Origin: JANMDN01 sp031376285
GTDB taxonomy: Bacteria > Actinomycetota > Thermoleophilia > Miltoncostaeales > Miltoncostaeaceae
Length of the DNA stretch: 64,000 nt
Direction: 5' to 3'
Assembly: GCA_031376285.1 (NCBI GenBank)
Contig: JANMDN010000052.1
Span: forward strand, 54,350 to 118,349
The first letter of the stretch is position 1, and the number at the start of each line of letters is the position of its first letter. Below are positions 26,516 through 35,884 of the stretch, piece by piece. A program made the translations under genes and the position numbers. The notes beneath the pieces were generated by a model, which was not told the origin of the DNA, ran no database searches, and saw only the letters and a program-made list of their open reading frames with translations.

Positions 26516-27733
26516 GTGCTCGCGACCGGCGCCCTGGCGATCTTCGACTCCTACGTCACGGAGTGGCTGAACCTCCTCCTGCGCTCACTGCACGTCGTCG
26601 CGGCCATCGCCTGGATCGGCGCCTCGTTCTATTTCATCGCGCTCGACCACCATCTCCTGCCGCCCAAGTTCGCTGCGGAGGCGCAGCGGGGGGTCGGCGG
26701 CGAAGCATGGGAGATCCACGGAGGCGGCTTCTACCACGTGAGCAAGTACCGAGTCGCGCCTGAGCGCCTTCCCGAGCCACTTCACTGGTTCAAATGGGAG
26801 GCCTATACGACGTGGCTCTCGGGCTTTGGCCTGCTCGTCGCGTTGTACTACCTGAACGCCGAGACCTACCTCGTCGACCGCAGCGTCGCCGAGATCTCGG
26901 GTGGCGCGGCCGTGGCGATCAGCGTCGGCCTCATCGCCGCATCCTGGGTGATCTACGACCTGGCCTGCCGGCTCTTGGCATCCCGGGACCGCGCGGTCGC
27001 AGTTGGTGTCGTCGCGCTGGCCGTTGCCTCAGCCTGGATCGCATCCGAGATCTTTGCGCCGCGCGCCGCCTACCTTCAGGTCGGCGCGATGCTCGGGACG
27101 ATCATGGCGGGAAACGTCGTCTTCAACATCATGCCCGGGCAGCGTGAACTCGTGGCAGCGAAGCGCGCCGAGCGGGATGCGGATCCCCTCCCTGGCATCC
27201 GTGCGAAGCAGCGCTCGGTGCACAACAACTACCTGACGCTCCCCGTGCTCTTCACGATGTTGGCCAACCACTTCCCGTTCACCTACGGGCAGAGCAATGG
27301 GTGGTTGATCCTCGTCGCGTTTATGGCGATCGGCGCAGCGATTCGGCACTTCTTCAACCTCCGCCACCAAGGTCGGACGCGTTGGACGATTCCGGTCGCG
27401 GCTGCACTTGCGCTCGTCGGTCTGGCCGTTGCCCTACGCCCCGCGTCAAACTCGACGGCAGGGGCAGAGGCCGTACCGTTTACCGAGGTCCAAACGATCG
27501 TGCAAGCACGCTGCGCTGGCTGCCACGCCGCCAAACCGACGATCGCAGGGTTTTCATCGGCGCCGAAGGGTGTCCTGCTCGATACACCTGAGGGCATCGT
27601 TTCTCAGCGCGACGCGATCGAAGCGCAGGCGGTCGACTCGAAGGCCATGCCCCTCGGCAATGTCACGGGCATGACCCAGGCCGAGCGCGACACGATCGGC
27701 GACTGGCTGAGCATCGGCGCACCAACGAGGTAA
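26516..27733 (+). CDS. puuD: Urate hydroxylase PuuD (membrane urate oxidase with cytochrome c domain)
   Basis: A 405-residue protein with about eight membrane helices followed by a short periplasm-side cytochrome c domain. The membrane part has the PuuD hallmarks LLRSLHVVAAIAWIGASFYF, WEIHGGGFYHVSKYRVAP and GNVVFNIMPGQRELV; the end carries a haem-binding CAGCH motif near residue 335. PuuD oxidises urate to 5-hydroxyisourate and passes electrons to the respiratory chain, not to oxygen. Other ureide-pathway genes are not nearby. The start is a GTG divergent from yjbQ. Confidence 0.92.
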   Translation: MLATGALAIFDSYVTEWLNLLLRSLHVVAAIAWIGASFYFIALDHHLLPPKFAAEAQRGVGGEAWEIHGGGFYHVSKYRVAPERLPEPLHWFKWEAYTTWLSGFGLLVALYYLNAETYLVDRSVAEISGGAAVAISVGLIAASWVIYDLACRLLASRDRAVAVGVVALAVASAWIASEIFAPRAAYLQVGAMLGTIMAGNVVFNIMPGQRELVAAKRAERDADPLPGIRAKQRSVHNNYLTLPVLFTMLANHFPFTYGQSNGWLILVAFMAIGAAIRHFFNLRHQGRTRWTIPVAAALALVGLAVALRPASNSTAGAEAVPFTEVQTIVQARCAGCHAAKPTIAGFSSAPKGVLLDTPEGIVSQRDAIEAQAVDSKAMPLGNVTGMTQAERDTIGDWLSIGAPTR

Positions 27734-27755
27734 CGGCGGGTCTGCGTGCGGCGCG

Positions 27756-28188
27756 CTACCGCGTCGTGAGCGGATTGACCCACCGGAGGTCTGCGAAACG
27801 CGCGAAGTCACTGTCGTTCGAGTAGAGGGTGAGCCCATGCTCTATCGCGAGTGCCGCGAGGTGAGCATCGGGTACGTGGTTTGCCGACAACTGCCCCGCC
27901 CCGAGAATGCGCCCGAGGATCTCTCCGTGGCGAGACGTCTGCGTCGGCACCCAAACGTTCTTCTTGGGCGCGCCAGCACTCGACCTGTCGCCACGACTGG
28001 CTCATGGTCAGCGGTCGGGCAGCCACCCGTGGGTGGGTCGTGAGCCGGAGAAACCCAAGGAGAGACGACCAGGCGATTCCGCCCCGCTCCGGCCCATTTA
28101 GGGTCGCGTCGAGCCATTCCTTCGATCGCTCGTGGGCGGCGGCGTGCGAATCGACCGCGTAGACGAGCAGGTTCGCATCGATCAGCAT
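27756..28188 (-). pseudogene. vapC: VapC-type PIN-domain toxin, frameshifted
   Basis: The first frame, from ATG 28188, reads MLIDANLLVYAVDSHAAAHE and continues to WRQVECWRA. The rest of the PIN domain (NVWVPTQTSRHGEILGRILG, then VPDAHLAALAIEHGLTLYSN and DSDFARFADLRWVNPL) is in another frame, ending at 27756. The total length of 433 bases is one more than a multiple of three. One extra base in the CCC/AAGAAG stretch near 27960-27970 explains this. The PIN Asp residues are all encoded (DANLLVY, PDAHLAA, SNDSDF), so an intact ancestor was a normal ribonuclease toxin of about 143 residues. Sequencing error is possible, but vapB is also frameshifted. Confidence 0.8.
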
Positions 28189-28417
28189 CAGCGCCGGTCG
28201 GGACCCTCGATCAAGTCGAGCGCCTCTTCGACATTGCTGATGTCAATCAGAAGGCCCATGTCGAACGTCTCTTGAACGAACGGCACTCGCTTCGTTCCGG
28301 ATGCGAGCCCCCGGCGCGCGAGATCGTTACGGCCTCGCTCAGGCCGATGCCACGTTCAGCGCGAATCGCCTCGGCAGCGGCCACCACGTCGGGCGCCAGT
28401 GTGATCGTCGTCCTCAT
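28188..28417 (-). pseudogene. vapB: VapB-type antitoxin, frameshifted
   Basis: From ATG 28417 the frame reads MRTTITLAPDVVAAAEAIRA then ERGIGLSEAV, a ribbon-helix-helix DNA-binding start. The conserved continuation NDLARRGLASGTKRVPF and VQETFDMGLLIDISNVEEAL is in a different frame and ends at TGA 28190-28188. The stop overlaps the vapC ATG by one base. The length of 230 bases is one short of 77 codons, so a single base (an A in GTAAC, near 28325-28332) appears to be missing. Read through, it would be a 76-residue VapB. Confidence 0.78.
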
Positions 28418-28458
28418 GCATCAACGGTGGCATCTTGATGCGCTGATATTCGCATCAA
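28418..28458 (-). promoter_or_regulatory. VapBC operator: three half-sites including an 8-bp palindrome
   Basis: TTGATGCG at 28435-28442 and CGCATCAA at 28451-28458 form a perfect 8-bp inverted repeat with an 8-base spacer. A third half-site GCATCAA lies at 28418-28424, directly upstream of the vapB start codon. Position and symmetry fit autoregulation by the ribbon-helix-helix antitoxin. Confidence 0.6.
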
Positions 28459-28612
28459 CAATCGCGCAATGGATGGGAGGACCCGGTAGAGATAGCCCCG
28501 GTTCGGTGATCCCATCCTCCACTGCCTGGTGCGACATTTCAGCCGTCTCAACCGGCAATGACGACCGGGGAAGTCATCGACGCGAAGAGTCCCCAGTCCA
28601 TCCGGCCACTCC

Positions 28613-29038
28613 CTACTTCTTGTCGACGACCCTCAGGCGGTTCTCGGCGCGGCGCTTCGCGCTCTGGGCGGCGAGGTGGGCGTTCTCGTTGTCGCCGGCC
28701 GCGGTCAGCGCCTCCTCCGCGAGTCGAAGGGCCTCTTCGGCTCGCGTGCGATCGATCGTGGCCGCGTTCTCGGCTTGCTCGACCATGATCAGGATCTGGT
28801 CGTCCTCGACCGACATGTAGCCCTCACCGGTCGCGAGCACGAGGGTTGTGTCGTCGGTGAGGTTCAGGCGCGTCTCACCGACGCGAAGAAACGCGATCAG
28901 CGGTGCGTGGCGCGGGAAGATCCCGACCTCGCCCATCACACTCGGGGCGATCACCGAGTAGGCCGCTCCGCTATGGACCGGCCCCTCGGGCGTCAGGACG
29001 CGTACGCCGACGCGCTTCTTTGCGGTATCGGTGCTCAC
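28613..29038 (-). CDS. atpC: ATP synthase epsilon subunit (F1)
   Basis: This 141-residue protein is the last gene of the ATP synthase operon. It has the N-terminal beta-sandwich (GVRVLTPEGPVHSGAAYSVI, GEVGIFPRHAPLIAFLRVGE) and the C-terminal helix pair (RAEEALRLAEEALTAAG). Epsilon links gamma to the c-ring and inhibits ATP hydrolysis. The GTG start lies three bases after the atpD stop. Confidence 0.95.
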   Translation of the reverse strand: MSTDTAKKRVGVRVLTPEGPVHSGAAYSVIAPSVMGEVGIFPRHAPLIAFLRVGETRLNLTDDTTLVLATGEGYMSVEDDQILIMVEQAENAATIDRTRAEEALRLAEEALTAAGDNENAHLAAQSAKRRAENRLRVVDKK

Positions 29039-29041
29039 AGG

Positions 29042-30454
29042 CTAGGCGGCGACGGCCATCTGCTTGGCCTTCTCGACGGCTTGGTCGATCCCGCCGACCA
29101 TGTAGAAGGCCTGCTCGGGAAGGTCGTCGTGCTTGCCTTCGAGGATCTCCTTGAAGCCGCGCACGGTCTCGCCGAGCGGCACGTACTGGCCCGGGGTCCC
29201 GGTGAACGCCTCGGCAACGTGGAAGGGTTGCGAGAGGAAACGCTCGATCCGGCGGGCGCGGCCGACAGTGAGCTTCTGCTCGTCGGTCAGCTCGTCCACA
29301 CCAAGGATGGCGATGATGTCCTGGAGATCCTTGTAGGTCTGGAGGACTTCCTGCACCCGGGTCGCCGTCGTGTAGTGCTCCTCGCCGACGATGTCCTTGG
29401 AGAGCGCTCGTGAGGTCGAGTCGAGCGGGTCGACGGCCGGGTAGATGCCCTTCTCGGAGATCGCGCGGTTGAGCGTCGTCGTGGAGTCGAGGTGAGCGAA
29501 CGACGCGGCCGGGGCCGGGTCGGTCAGGTCGTCAGCAGGCACGTAGATGGCCTGCACCGACGTCACCGAACCATTGCGGGTCGAGGTGATGCGCTCCTGG
29601 AGGGCGCCCATCTCCGACTGCAGCGTCGGCTGGTAGCCGACGGCGCTCGGCATACGGCCGAGAAGTGCCGAGACCTCAGATCCAGCCTGCACGAACCGGA
29701 AGATATTGTCGATGAAGAGCAGCACGTCCTGGCCGCCCTCGTCGCGGAAATGCTCGGCCATCGTGAGGCCAGTCAGGGCGACGCGCAGACGCGCTCCCGG
29801 GGGCTCATTCATCTGGCCGTACACCAGGGCGGTCTTATCGATGACGCCCGATTCCTTCATCTCGAGCCAGAGGTCGTTCCCCTCGCGGGTGCGCTCCCCC
29901 ACCCCGGCAAACACCGACAGCCCACCGTGCTCTTTGGCGAGGTTGTGGATGAGCTCCTGGATGAGCACGGTCTTGCCCACGCCGGCACCGCCGAAGAGGC
30001 CGACCTTTCCACCCTTGACGTACGGCGCGATCAGGTCGACGACCTTGATCCCGGTCTCGAAGATCTCCTCAGACGGGTCAAGCTGGTCGAAGCTCGGCGG
30101 GAGACGGTGGATCGGGCGCTTTTCCCCTTCGGGAAGGTCGCCGGCCTGATCGATCACCTCGCCGAGGACGTTGAAGATGCGCCCAAGCGTGCGCTCGCCA
30201 ACCGGCACCGAGATCGGCCCGCCGGTGTCGTGCACAGCCGTGCCGCGGGCGAGCCCGTCGGTGGTGTCCATCGCGACCGCGCGGACCTTGTTGTCGCCCA
30301 GGTGCTGCTGAACCTCGGCAACGAGGATCGTTCCGTCCTCGCGCGTGATCTCAACCGCGTTGTAGATCGACGGGAGCTGGTCCTCGAAGCGGACGTCGAG
30401 CACGACACCCTTGATCTCGATGATGGACCCGATGTTTTGACCATTGGTCGACAT
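29042..30454 (-). CDS. atpD: ATP synthase beta subunit (F1, catalytic)
   Basis: A 470-residue subunit with the Walker A motif GGAGVGKTVL, the catalytic Glu segment GERTREGNDLW, the Walker B region VLLFIDNIFRF and the DELSEED-region variant DELTDEQKL. It carries the catalytic nucleotide sites of F1. The upstream GGAGA about nine bases before the ATG is the likely ribosome-binding site. There is a 28-base gap after atpG. Confidence 0.98.
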   Translation of the reverse strand: MSTNGQNIGSIIEIKGVVLDVRFEDQLPSIYNAVEITREDGTILVAEVQQHLGDNKVRAVAMDTTDGLARGTAVHDTGGPISVPVGERTLGRIFNVLGEVIDQAGDLPEGEKRPIHRLPPSFDQLDPSEEIFETGIKVVDLIAPYVKGGKVGLFGGAGVGKTVLIQELIHNLAKEHGGLSVFAGVGERTREGNDLWLEMKESGVIDKTALVYGQMNEPPGARLRVALTGLTMAEHFRDEGGQDVLLFIDNIFRFVQAGSEVSALLGRMPSAVGYQPTLQSEMGALQERITSTRNGSVTSVQAIYVPADDLTDPAPAASFAHLDSTTTLNRAISEKGIYPAVDPLDSTSRALSKDIVGEEHYTTATRVQEVLQTYKDLQDIIAILGVDELTDEQKLTVGRARRIERFLSQPFHVAEAFTGTPGQYVPLGETVRGFKEILEGKHDDLPEQAFYMVGGIDQAVEKAKQMAVAA

Positions 30455-30482
30455 TGCGCAACTTCTCCGGTGGTCGTTCGGC

Positions 30483-31382
30483 TTAGGTAAGGGCGTCAGC
30501 GCCGGCGACGACTTCCAGGATCTCCTGGGTAATCGCCGCCTGACGGGCGCGGTTCATCTTGAGTGTGAGCTGGTCGATCAGGATGCCGGCGTTGTCGGTG
30601 GCATTGCGCATCGCCGTTCGGCGCGCGGCATGCTCGGCTGCGGCGCTCTCGAGCAGTGCCCGGTAGATCTGGGTGTTGACCCAGGTCGGGAGCAGCTTGA
30701 CGAGAAAGTCCTTCGCGTCCGGCTCGAAGAAGGCGAGGGCCTTCGAAAACGTTGGCTCCGTGTCCGGATCGTCGTCGTCATCCTCTATGATGCGGCGTTC
30801 GATCGGAAGCATCTGCTCCTCGGTCACCCGCTGGGTGAGCACCGATTCGAAGGCGTTGTAGACCATCACGACCTTGTCGAGGCGGCCTTGCGTGAACTCC
30901 TCGACGAGGTACCCGGCGACCTGCTCGGCGTCGGCAAACGTGGGGGCGGTCGTGATGCCCTCAAACGACCGGTCGATCGTGAGGCCGCGGAAACGAAGCG
31001 TCCCGGCGCCCTTCTTCCCAACCGCGACGAACGCGACCTCCTCCGCGCCAGCGGCGCGAAGCTCCTGCGCAACGGCGTAGCCTCGGCGAAGGACGTTGAC
31101 GTTGAAGGCTCCAGCCAAGCCTCGATCGCCGGTCACGGCGAGCACCACGGCTCGCTTCAGCTCGCCACGCTCCTCGAGCAGGGGCATTCCGGAGATGTTT
31201 CCACTCTGGCGGGCCGCCTGGGCCATCAGACGGCGCATCGACACCGCGTAGGGACGCAACCGCTCGATCGACTCCTGCGCGCGTCGAAGCTTCGCCGAGG
31301 CGACAAGCTCCATGGCGCGTGTGATCTTGCGTGTCCCGCGCACCGAGTTGATGCGCTGCTTGAGGTCTCGAGTTGACGGCAC
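30483..31382 (-). CDS. atpG: ATP synthase gamma subunit (F1, rotor shaft)
   Basis: This 299-residue protein starts MPSTRDLKQRINSVRGTRKI and has TKAMELVASAKLRRAQ-like (here TRAMELVASAKLRRAQ) and VTGDRGLAGAFNVNVLR motifs. The C-terminal helix (RTAMRNATDNAGILIDQLTL) is standard. A short acidic insert, EDDDDDPDTEP, lies near residue 203, in the region of the known lineage-specific gamma insert. It starts at GTG two bases after the atpA stop. Confidence 0.97.
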   Translation of the reverse strand: MPSTRDLKQRINSVRGTRKITRAMELVASAKLRRAQESIERLRPYAVSMRRLMAQAARQSGNISGMPLLEERGELKRAVVLAVTGDRGLAGAFNVNVLRRGYAVAQELRAAGAEEVAFVAVGKKGAGTLRFRGLTIDRSFEGITTAPTFADAEQVAGYLVEEFTQGRLDKVVMVYNAFESVLTQRVTEEQMLPIERRIIEDDDDDPDTEPTFSKALAFFEPDAKDFLVKLLPTWVNTQIYRALLESAAAEHAARRTAMRNATDNAGILIDQLTLKMNRARQAAITQEILEVVAGADALT

Positions 31383-31384
31383 GG

Positions 31385-32914
<1,530 letters not shown>

Positions 32915-32958
32915 CGGGTGGGGCTCCTTGGTGCCGGTCTCGGCGTACGGGTCTGGCG

Positions 32959-33510
32959 TTAGGACTCGGCGCCGACGGGAATCGGCGCCTTCGAGAGATT
33001 GCGACGCATGGCGTCGAGGTGACGACGGGCGGAGGAGTCGAGCATGACTCCGCCGACACGCAGGATCAGGCCGCCGATCACGTCCGGGTCGACCCGCTCG
33101 GTGAGCTGCGGTGTGCGGCCCGTCTCGCGTTGAACCTTCGAGACGATCGACTGCCGCAGGTCATCCGGCAGCGGCACGGCCGTGATGGCCTCCACCGAGA
33201 TTCGGCCCTCGCTGTCGTCGACCTTGAGCACGAAGGCTCGGTTGATGTCTGGAAGGTCAACGGTGCGGCCGCGGTCGATCAGGAGGCGCAGGAAGTTCGC
33301 GAGGGTCTGGTTGTGCGGACCCACCACGGATGCGATCGCGGCCTTCTTGGACGCCGCGCTGACGTCAGGGCTCTCGATCAGCGCCGCGAGATCCGGCGAC
33401 GTGCCGAGCGCGTCGACGAACGCCGCGAGGTCGGTGCAAACCGCATCCACGCGTCCCGCACCCTTTGCCGCGGCGTAGAGCGCCTCGGCGTAGGTGGAGG
33501 CGACGCTCAA
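32959..33510 (-). CDS. atpH: ATP synthase delta subunit (F1, OSCP)
   Basis: This 183-residue protein has the delta/OSCP pattern: STYAEALYAAAKGAG at the start, LANFLRLLIDRGRTVDLPDI in the middle and DPDVIGGLILRVGGVMLDSS near the end. It joins F1 to the b-subunit stalk. It starts at TTG 33510, overlapping the atpF stop by four bases (TTGA), so its translation depends on atpF. Confidence 0.95.
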   Translation of the reverse strand: MSVASTYAEALYAAAKGAGRVDAVCTDLAAFVDALGTSPDLAALIESPDVSAASKKAAIASVVGPHNQTLANFLRLLIDRGRTVDLPDINRAFVLKVDDSEGRISVEAITAVPLPDDLRQSIVSKVQRETGRTPQLTERVDPDVIGGLILRVGGVMLDSSARRHLDAMRRNLSKAPIPVGAES

Positions 33511-34049
33511 GCGCGTGCGCCCTCGAGGTCGATGTCCTTGAGTGCCTCTTCGATCAAGCGACGGTGATCGTCACCGGTGAGCGACTTGCGCGTCACCTTC
33601 TCGGCAGCGGTGAGCGCCAGGTTCACGACGTCGTCGCGCATGCCCGACATCGCCTGCCGCGCCTGAGCGGAGACCTGGTCCTGCGTGTCAGAGACGATCC
33701 GCGCGCGCTCGGCGTCAGCGGCGCTGACGATCTCGCCACGCTGGCGTTCGCCATCCTTGCGACCCCGCTCGCGAAGCTCGTCGGCTTCCTTCCGGGCGTC
33801 GGCGAGTTGGACCTTGTACTCGGCGAGGAGCTGCTGTGCCTCGTCGCGACCCCTCTCAGCCTCATCGATGCTCGCCGCGATCTGCGTACGGCGCTTCTCG
33901 ATCGCCTCTGAAACGGGCCCGAAGACGTACTTCTTCAAAATGAACAGCGTGAGTCCAAAGATCACCAGCGTCCAAATCATGACGCCGGGGCTGATCTGGA
34001 TCAGCGGGCTCGTCGCCGCCGTCGTTGCGTGAGCGAGTTCGAGCGCCAC
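33507..34049 (-). CDS. atpF: ATP synthase b subunit (Fo stator stalk)
   Basis: About 180 residues. One N-terminal membrane helix (ISPGVMIWTLVIFGLTLFIL) is followed by a long charged helix (AIEKRRTQIAASIDEAERGR onward) that forms the peripheral stalk coiled coil. I choose the GTG at 34049 (VALELAHATTA), four bases after the atpE stop, over the TTG at 34076 that would overlap atpE. Only one b gene is present, so the stalk is probably a homodimer. Confidence 0.93.
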   Translation of the reverse strand: MALELAHATTAATSPLIQISPGVMIWTLVIFGLTLFILKKYVFGPVSEAIEKRRTQIAASIDEAERGRDEAQQLLAEYKVQLADARKEADELRERGRKDGERQRGEIVSAADAERARIVSDTQDQVSAQARQAMSGMRDDVVNLALTAAEKVTRKSLTGDDHRRLIEEALKDIDLEGARA

Positions 34050-34053
34050 GCTG

Positions 34054-34299
34054 CTACCCGATGAAGAAGGCGACAAAGCCCATGAGGAGAGCGTAGAAGG
34101 TGATCGCCTCCGTCAGGGCGAGGCCGAGGAACATGAGGCCCATGATCTCGCCGCGCAGCTCAGGCTGGCGGGCGACGGCCTCGACGGTCTTACCCATCAG
34201 GTAGCCGACGCCAGCACCCGGGCCAATTGCCCCGAAACCGGTCGCAAGGCCGAGGGCCAGGACCTTCGCTGCTTTCTCTACGTCGCCAGTAAGTGCCAC
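34054..34299 (-). CDS. atpE: ATP synthase c subunit (Fo ring proteolipid)
   Basis: An 81-residue two-helix hairpin. The glycine-rich first helix is LALGLATGFGAIGPGAGVG, the polar loop contains ARQPE, and the second helix has the ion-carrying Glu64 in GLALTEAITFYALL. Surrounding residues suggest proton coupling; the full Na+ ligand set of sodium-type rings is not evident. A strong AAGGAG at 34305-34310 sits five bases before the GTG at 34299, fitting the high copy number needed for the ring. Confidence 0.95.
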   Translation of the reverse strand: MALTGDVEKAAKVLALGLATGFGAIGPGAGVGYLMGKTVEAVARQPELRGEIMGLMFLGLALTEAITFYALLMGFVAFFIG

Positions 34300-34333
34300 A
34301 AGAACTCCTTGGTGATTTGGTGGGGGTAAACGA

Positions 34334-35254
34334 CTAGTGGGGCGCTTCGGCCGCAAAGCCGATGTAGATGCCCGAGAGCATCGCGAAGATGAAGGCCTGG
34401 AGTCCGGCGACCAGAACCCATTCAAAGAAGTAGAAGAAGACGCCGAACGGCACCGCCACGGCGCCCACGAAGCTGCCAACGAGGATGGCAAAGCCAGCCG
34501 CCATGATGATCAGCATGTGGCCGGCCATCATGTTCGCGAAAAGACGAACCGACAGGCTGATGAGCCGAAGCAGCTGGCCGAAGAGTTCGAGCCCGTAGAC
34601 AAGCGGGTAGATCACGAACTTCTCGAAGAACTTCGTTTTTGGCACGCCGTGCGGCTTTAGCGACTTCCAGTACCCGCGCCCGCCGTGCACTTTGACGCCG
34701 ACGTAGTGGGACACAACGAAGGTCATGATGGTGAGTGCCAGCGTCACGCTGAGGTTCGCCGTGGCCGCATAGAGCCCAAGGTCGGGCAGCCAACTGATGC
34801 CGAGGCCGCCCTTCTCGTGGCCGAATGGCAGCGGGATGAAGCTGATCAGGTTGTTGATCAGAATGAAGACAAAGAGTGACGCCACGTACGGAAACCATTG
34901 CGCGAAGACCTTCTTCGGCAGGGTCGCGCGGGCGATGTTCGTCTCGGCGAACTCGTAGACCATCTCGACGATGTTCTGGCCTTTGGTGGGGCGCATCTTC
35001 AAGCCACCCCGGATCACGATGATCGATCCGACGATCGCGATGATCGACGACAGGAGCATGTAGATCACGGCTTTGTTGATCGAGAGATCAATCGGGCCGA
35101 GGTTGATCGGGATGTACGGCTCGAGTTTGAACTCAAGATCCGGCTTGAACGTTTCCTCAACTCCCCCGGCCCCTTCAGCGGCGACCGCGACGGTCGGAAT
35201 GAGGGTGAGGGCGGCAACCGCGACGGCGGACTGCCAGTTCCTCCGGCGGCTCAC
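34334..35254 (-). CDS. atpB: ATP synthase a subunit (Fo)
   Basis: A 306-residue membrane protein. The essential Arg lies in QLLRLISLSVRLFANMMAGH, and the last helix is LVAGLQAFIFAMLSGIYIGF. The first 26 residues (NWQSAVAVAALTLIPTVAVAAE) look like a cleavable signal peptide preceding the usual extracytoplasmic N-terminus. The start is GTG 35254, overlapping the atpI stop by four bases (GTGA). Confidence 0.96.
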   Translation of the reverse strand: MSRRRNWQSAVAVAALTLIPTVAVAAEGAGGVEETFKPDLEFKLEPYIPINLGPIDLSINKAVIYMLLSSIIAIVGSIIVIRGGLKMRPTKGQNIVEMVYEFAETNIARATLPKKVFAQWFPYVASLFVFILINNLISFIPLPFGHEKGGLGISWLPDLGLYAATANLSVTLALTIMTFVVSHYVGVKVHGGRGYWKSLKPHGVPKTKFFEKFVIYPLVYGLELFGQLLRLISLSVRLFANMMAGHMLIIMAAGFAILVGSFVGAVAVPFGVFFYFFEWVLVAGLQAFIFAMLSGIYIGFAAEAPH

Positions 35255-35667
35255 AGATTGACTCCCTGCTGACGGCTCTTCGTCTTGAGTGCGTTCAGCA
35301 TGGTTCGTCCCGCAAGGTCGAAGGTGAAGGCGGCAGCAAAGACCGTGGCGGCGGTGAGTCCCGCGATCCGGTCGTACTTCGCCGCGACGAGGAAGAGGAT
35401 CCCGAACGCTACCCAGGCGCGCACCATGAAGGACATGCCGGCGATGCCGATGGCCTGAGGACCGTCAATGCTCTGGGCGAACTTCGAGAGGCCGAGGCCG
35501 ACGGCCCACATCACAAGCCAGAGCACAGCGCCGATCGCCCAACCCTCAACCGTGCCGCCAGCGATGACGACGAACGGCAGCGTGAGCAGGAGCGCAAAGA
35601 TCCCGAGCGCAGAGCAGAAAAACTCGAAGGGTTTAACCTCTCGACGGAGGTCGGTCAAGAAGCTCAT
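35251..35667 (-). CDS. atpI: AtpI-like small membrane protein, first gene of the ATP synthase operon
   Basis: This 138-residue protein has four hydrophobic segments (FFCSALGIFALLLTLPFVVI, WAIGAVLWLVMWAVGLGL, IAGMSFMVRAWVAFGILFLV, GLTAATVFAAAFTFDLAG). Its size and place before atpB match AtpI/UncI, which helps c-ring assembly, but the sequence is poorly conserved so the name rests mainly on position. The start is ATG 35667; the frame is open further upstream but that extension is Arg/Pro/Ser-rich and crosses the promoter. Confidence 0.7.
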   Translation of the reverse strand: MSFLTDLRREVKPFEFFCSALGIFALLLTLPFVVIAGGTVEGWAIGAVLWLVMWAVGLGLSKFAQSIDGPQAIGIAGMSFMVRAWVAFGILFLVAAKYDRIAGLTAATVFAAAFTFDLAGRTMLNALKTKSRQQGVNL

Positions 35668-35782
35668 CGGGCAGACCAGTACGCGCGGGTGGAAATCAGC
35701 GTCGAGAACCTTTCGACGTTGCCGGACAACGGGGCTCGCTGGGGCCATGGGGAACCGCTCCCCGGGGGACCGAAGCGGCCGC

Positions 35783-35811
35783 AGTATATCCGGCTCGTTG
35801 GCCAGGGCGAA
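35783..35811 (-). promoter_or_regulatory. Predicted promoter of the atp operon
   Basis: On the minus strand TATACT (35788-35783), one base from the TATAAT consensus, is preceded at a 17-base spacing by a weak -35, TTCGCC (35811-35806). Transcription would start near 35776, giving a leader of roughly 110 bases before atpI. Confidence 0.45.
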
Positions 35812-35884
35812 CGAGCGACGGTCGCAAGCTGACGGGACGATCGTCCCCATACCCGCGAGATGGGAGACTCGTTGATGAGCCACG

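Noticed and set aside
27948..27972. Programmed ribosomal frameshifting as an explanation for the split vapC
   Set aside because: No slippery heptamer or downstream stimulatory structure is evident, and vapB also has an indel, so mutation or sequence error is simpler.
28272..28820. Plus-strand frame of 182 codons across the vapB upstream region and atpC
   Set aside because: It is antisense to atpC and vapB and has no recognisable features.
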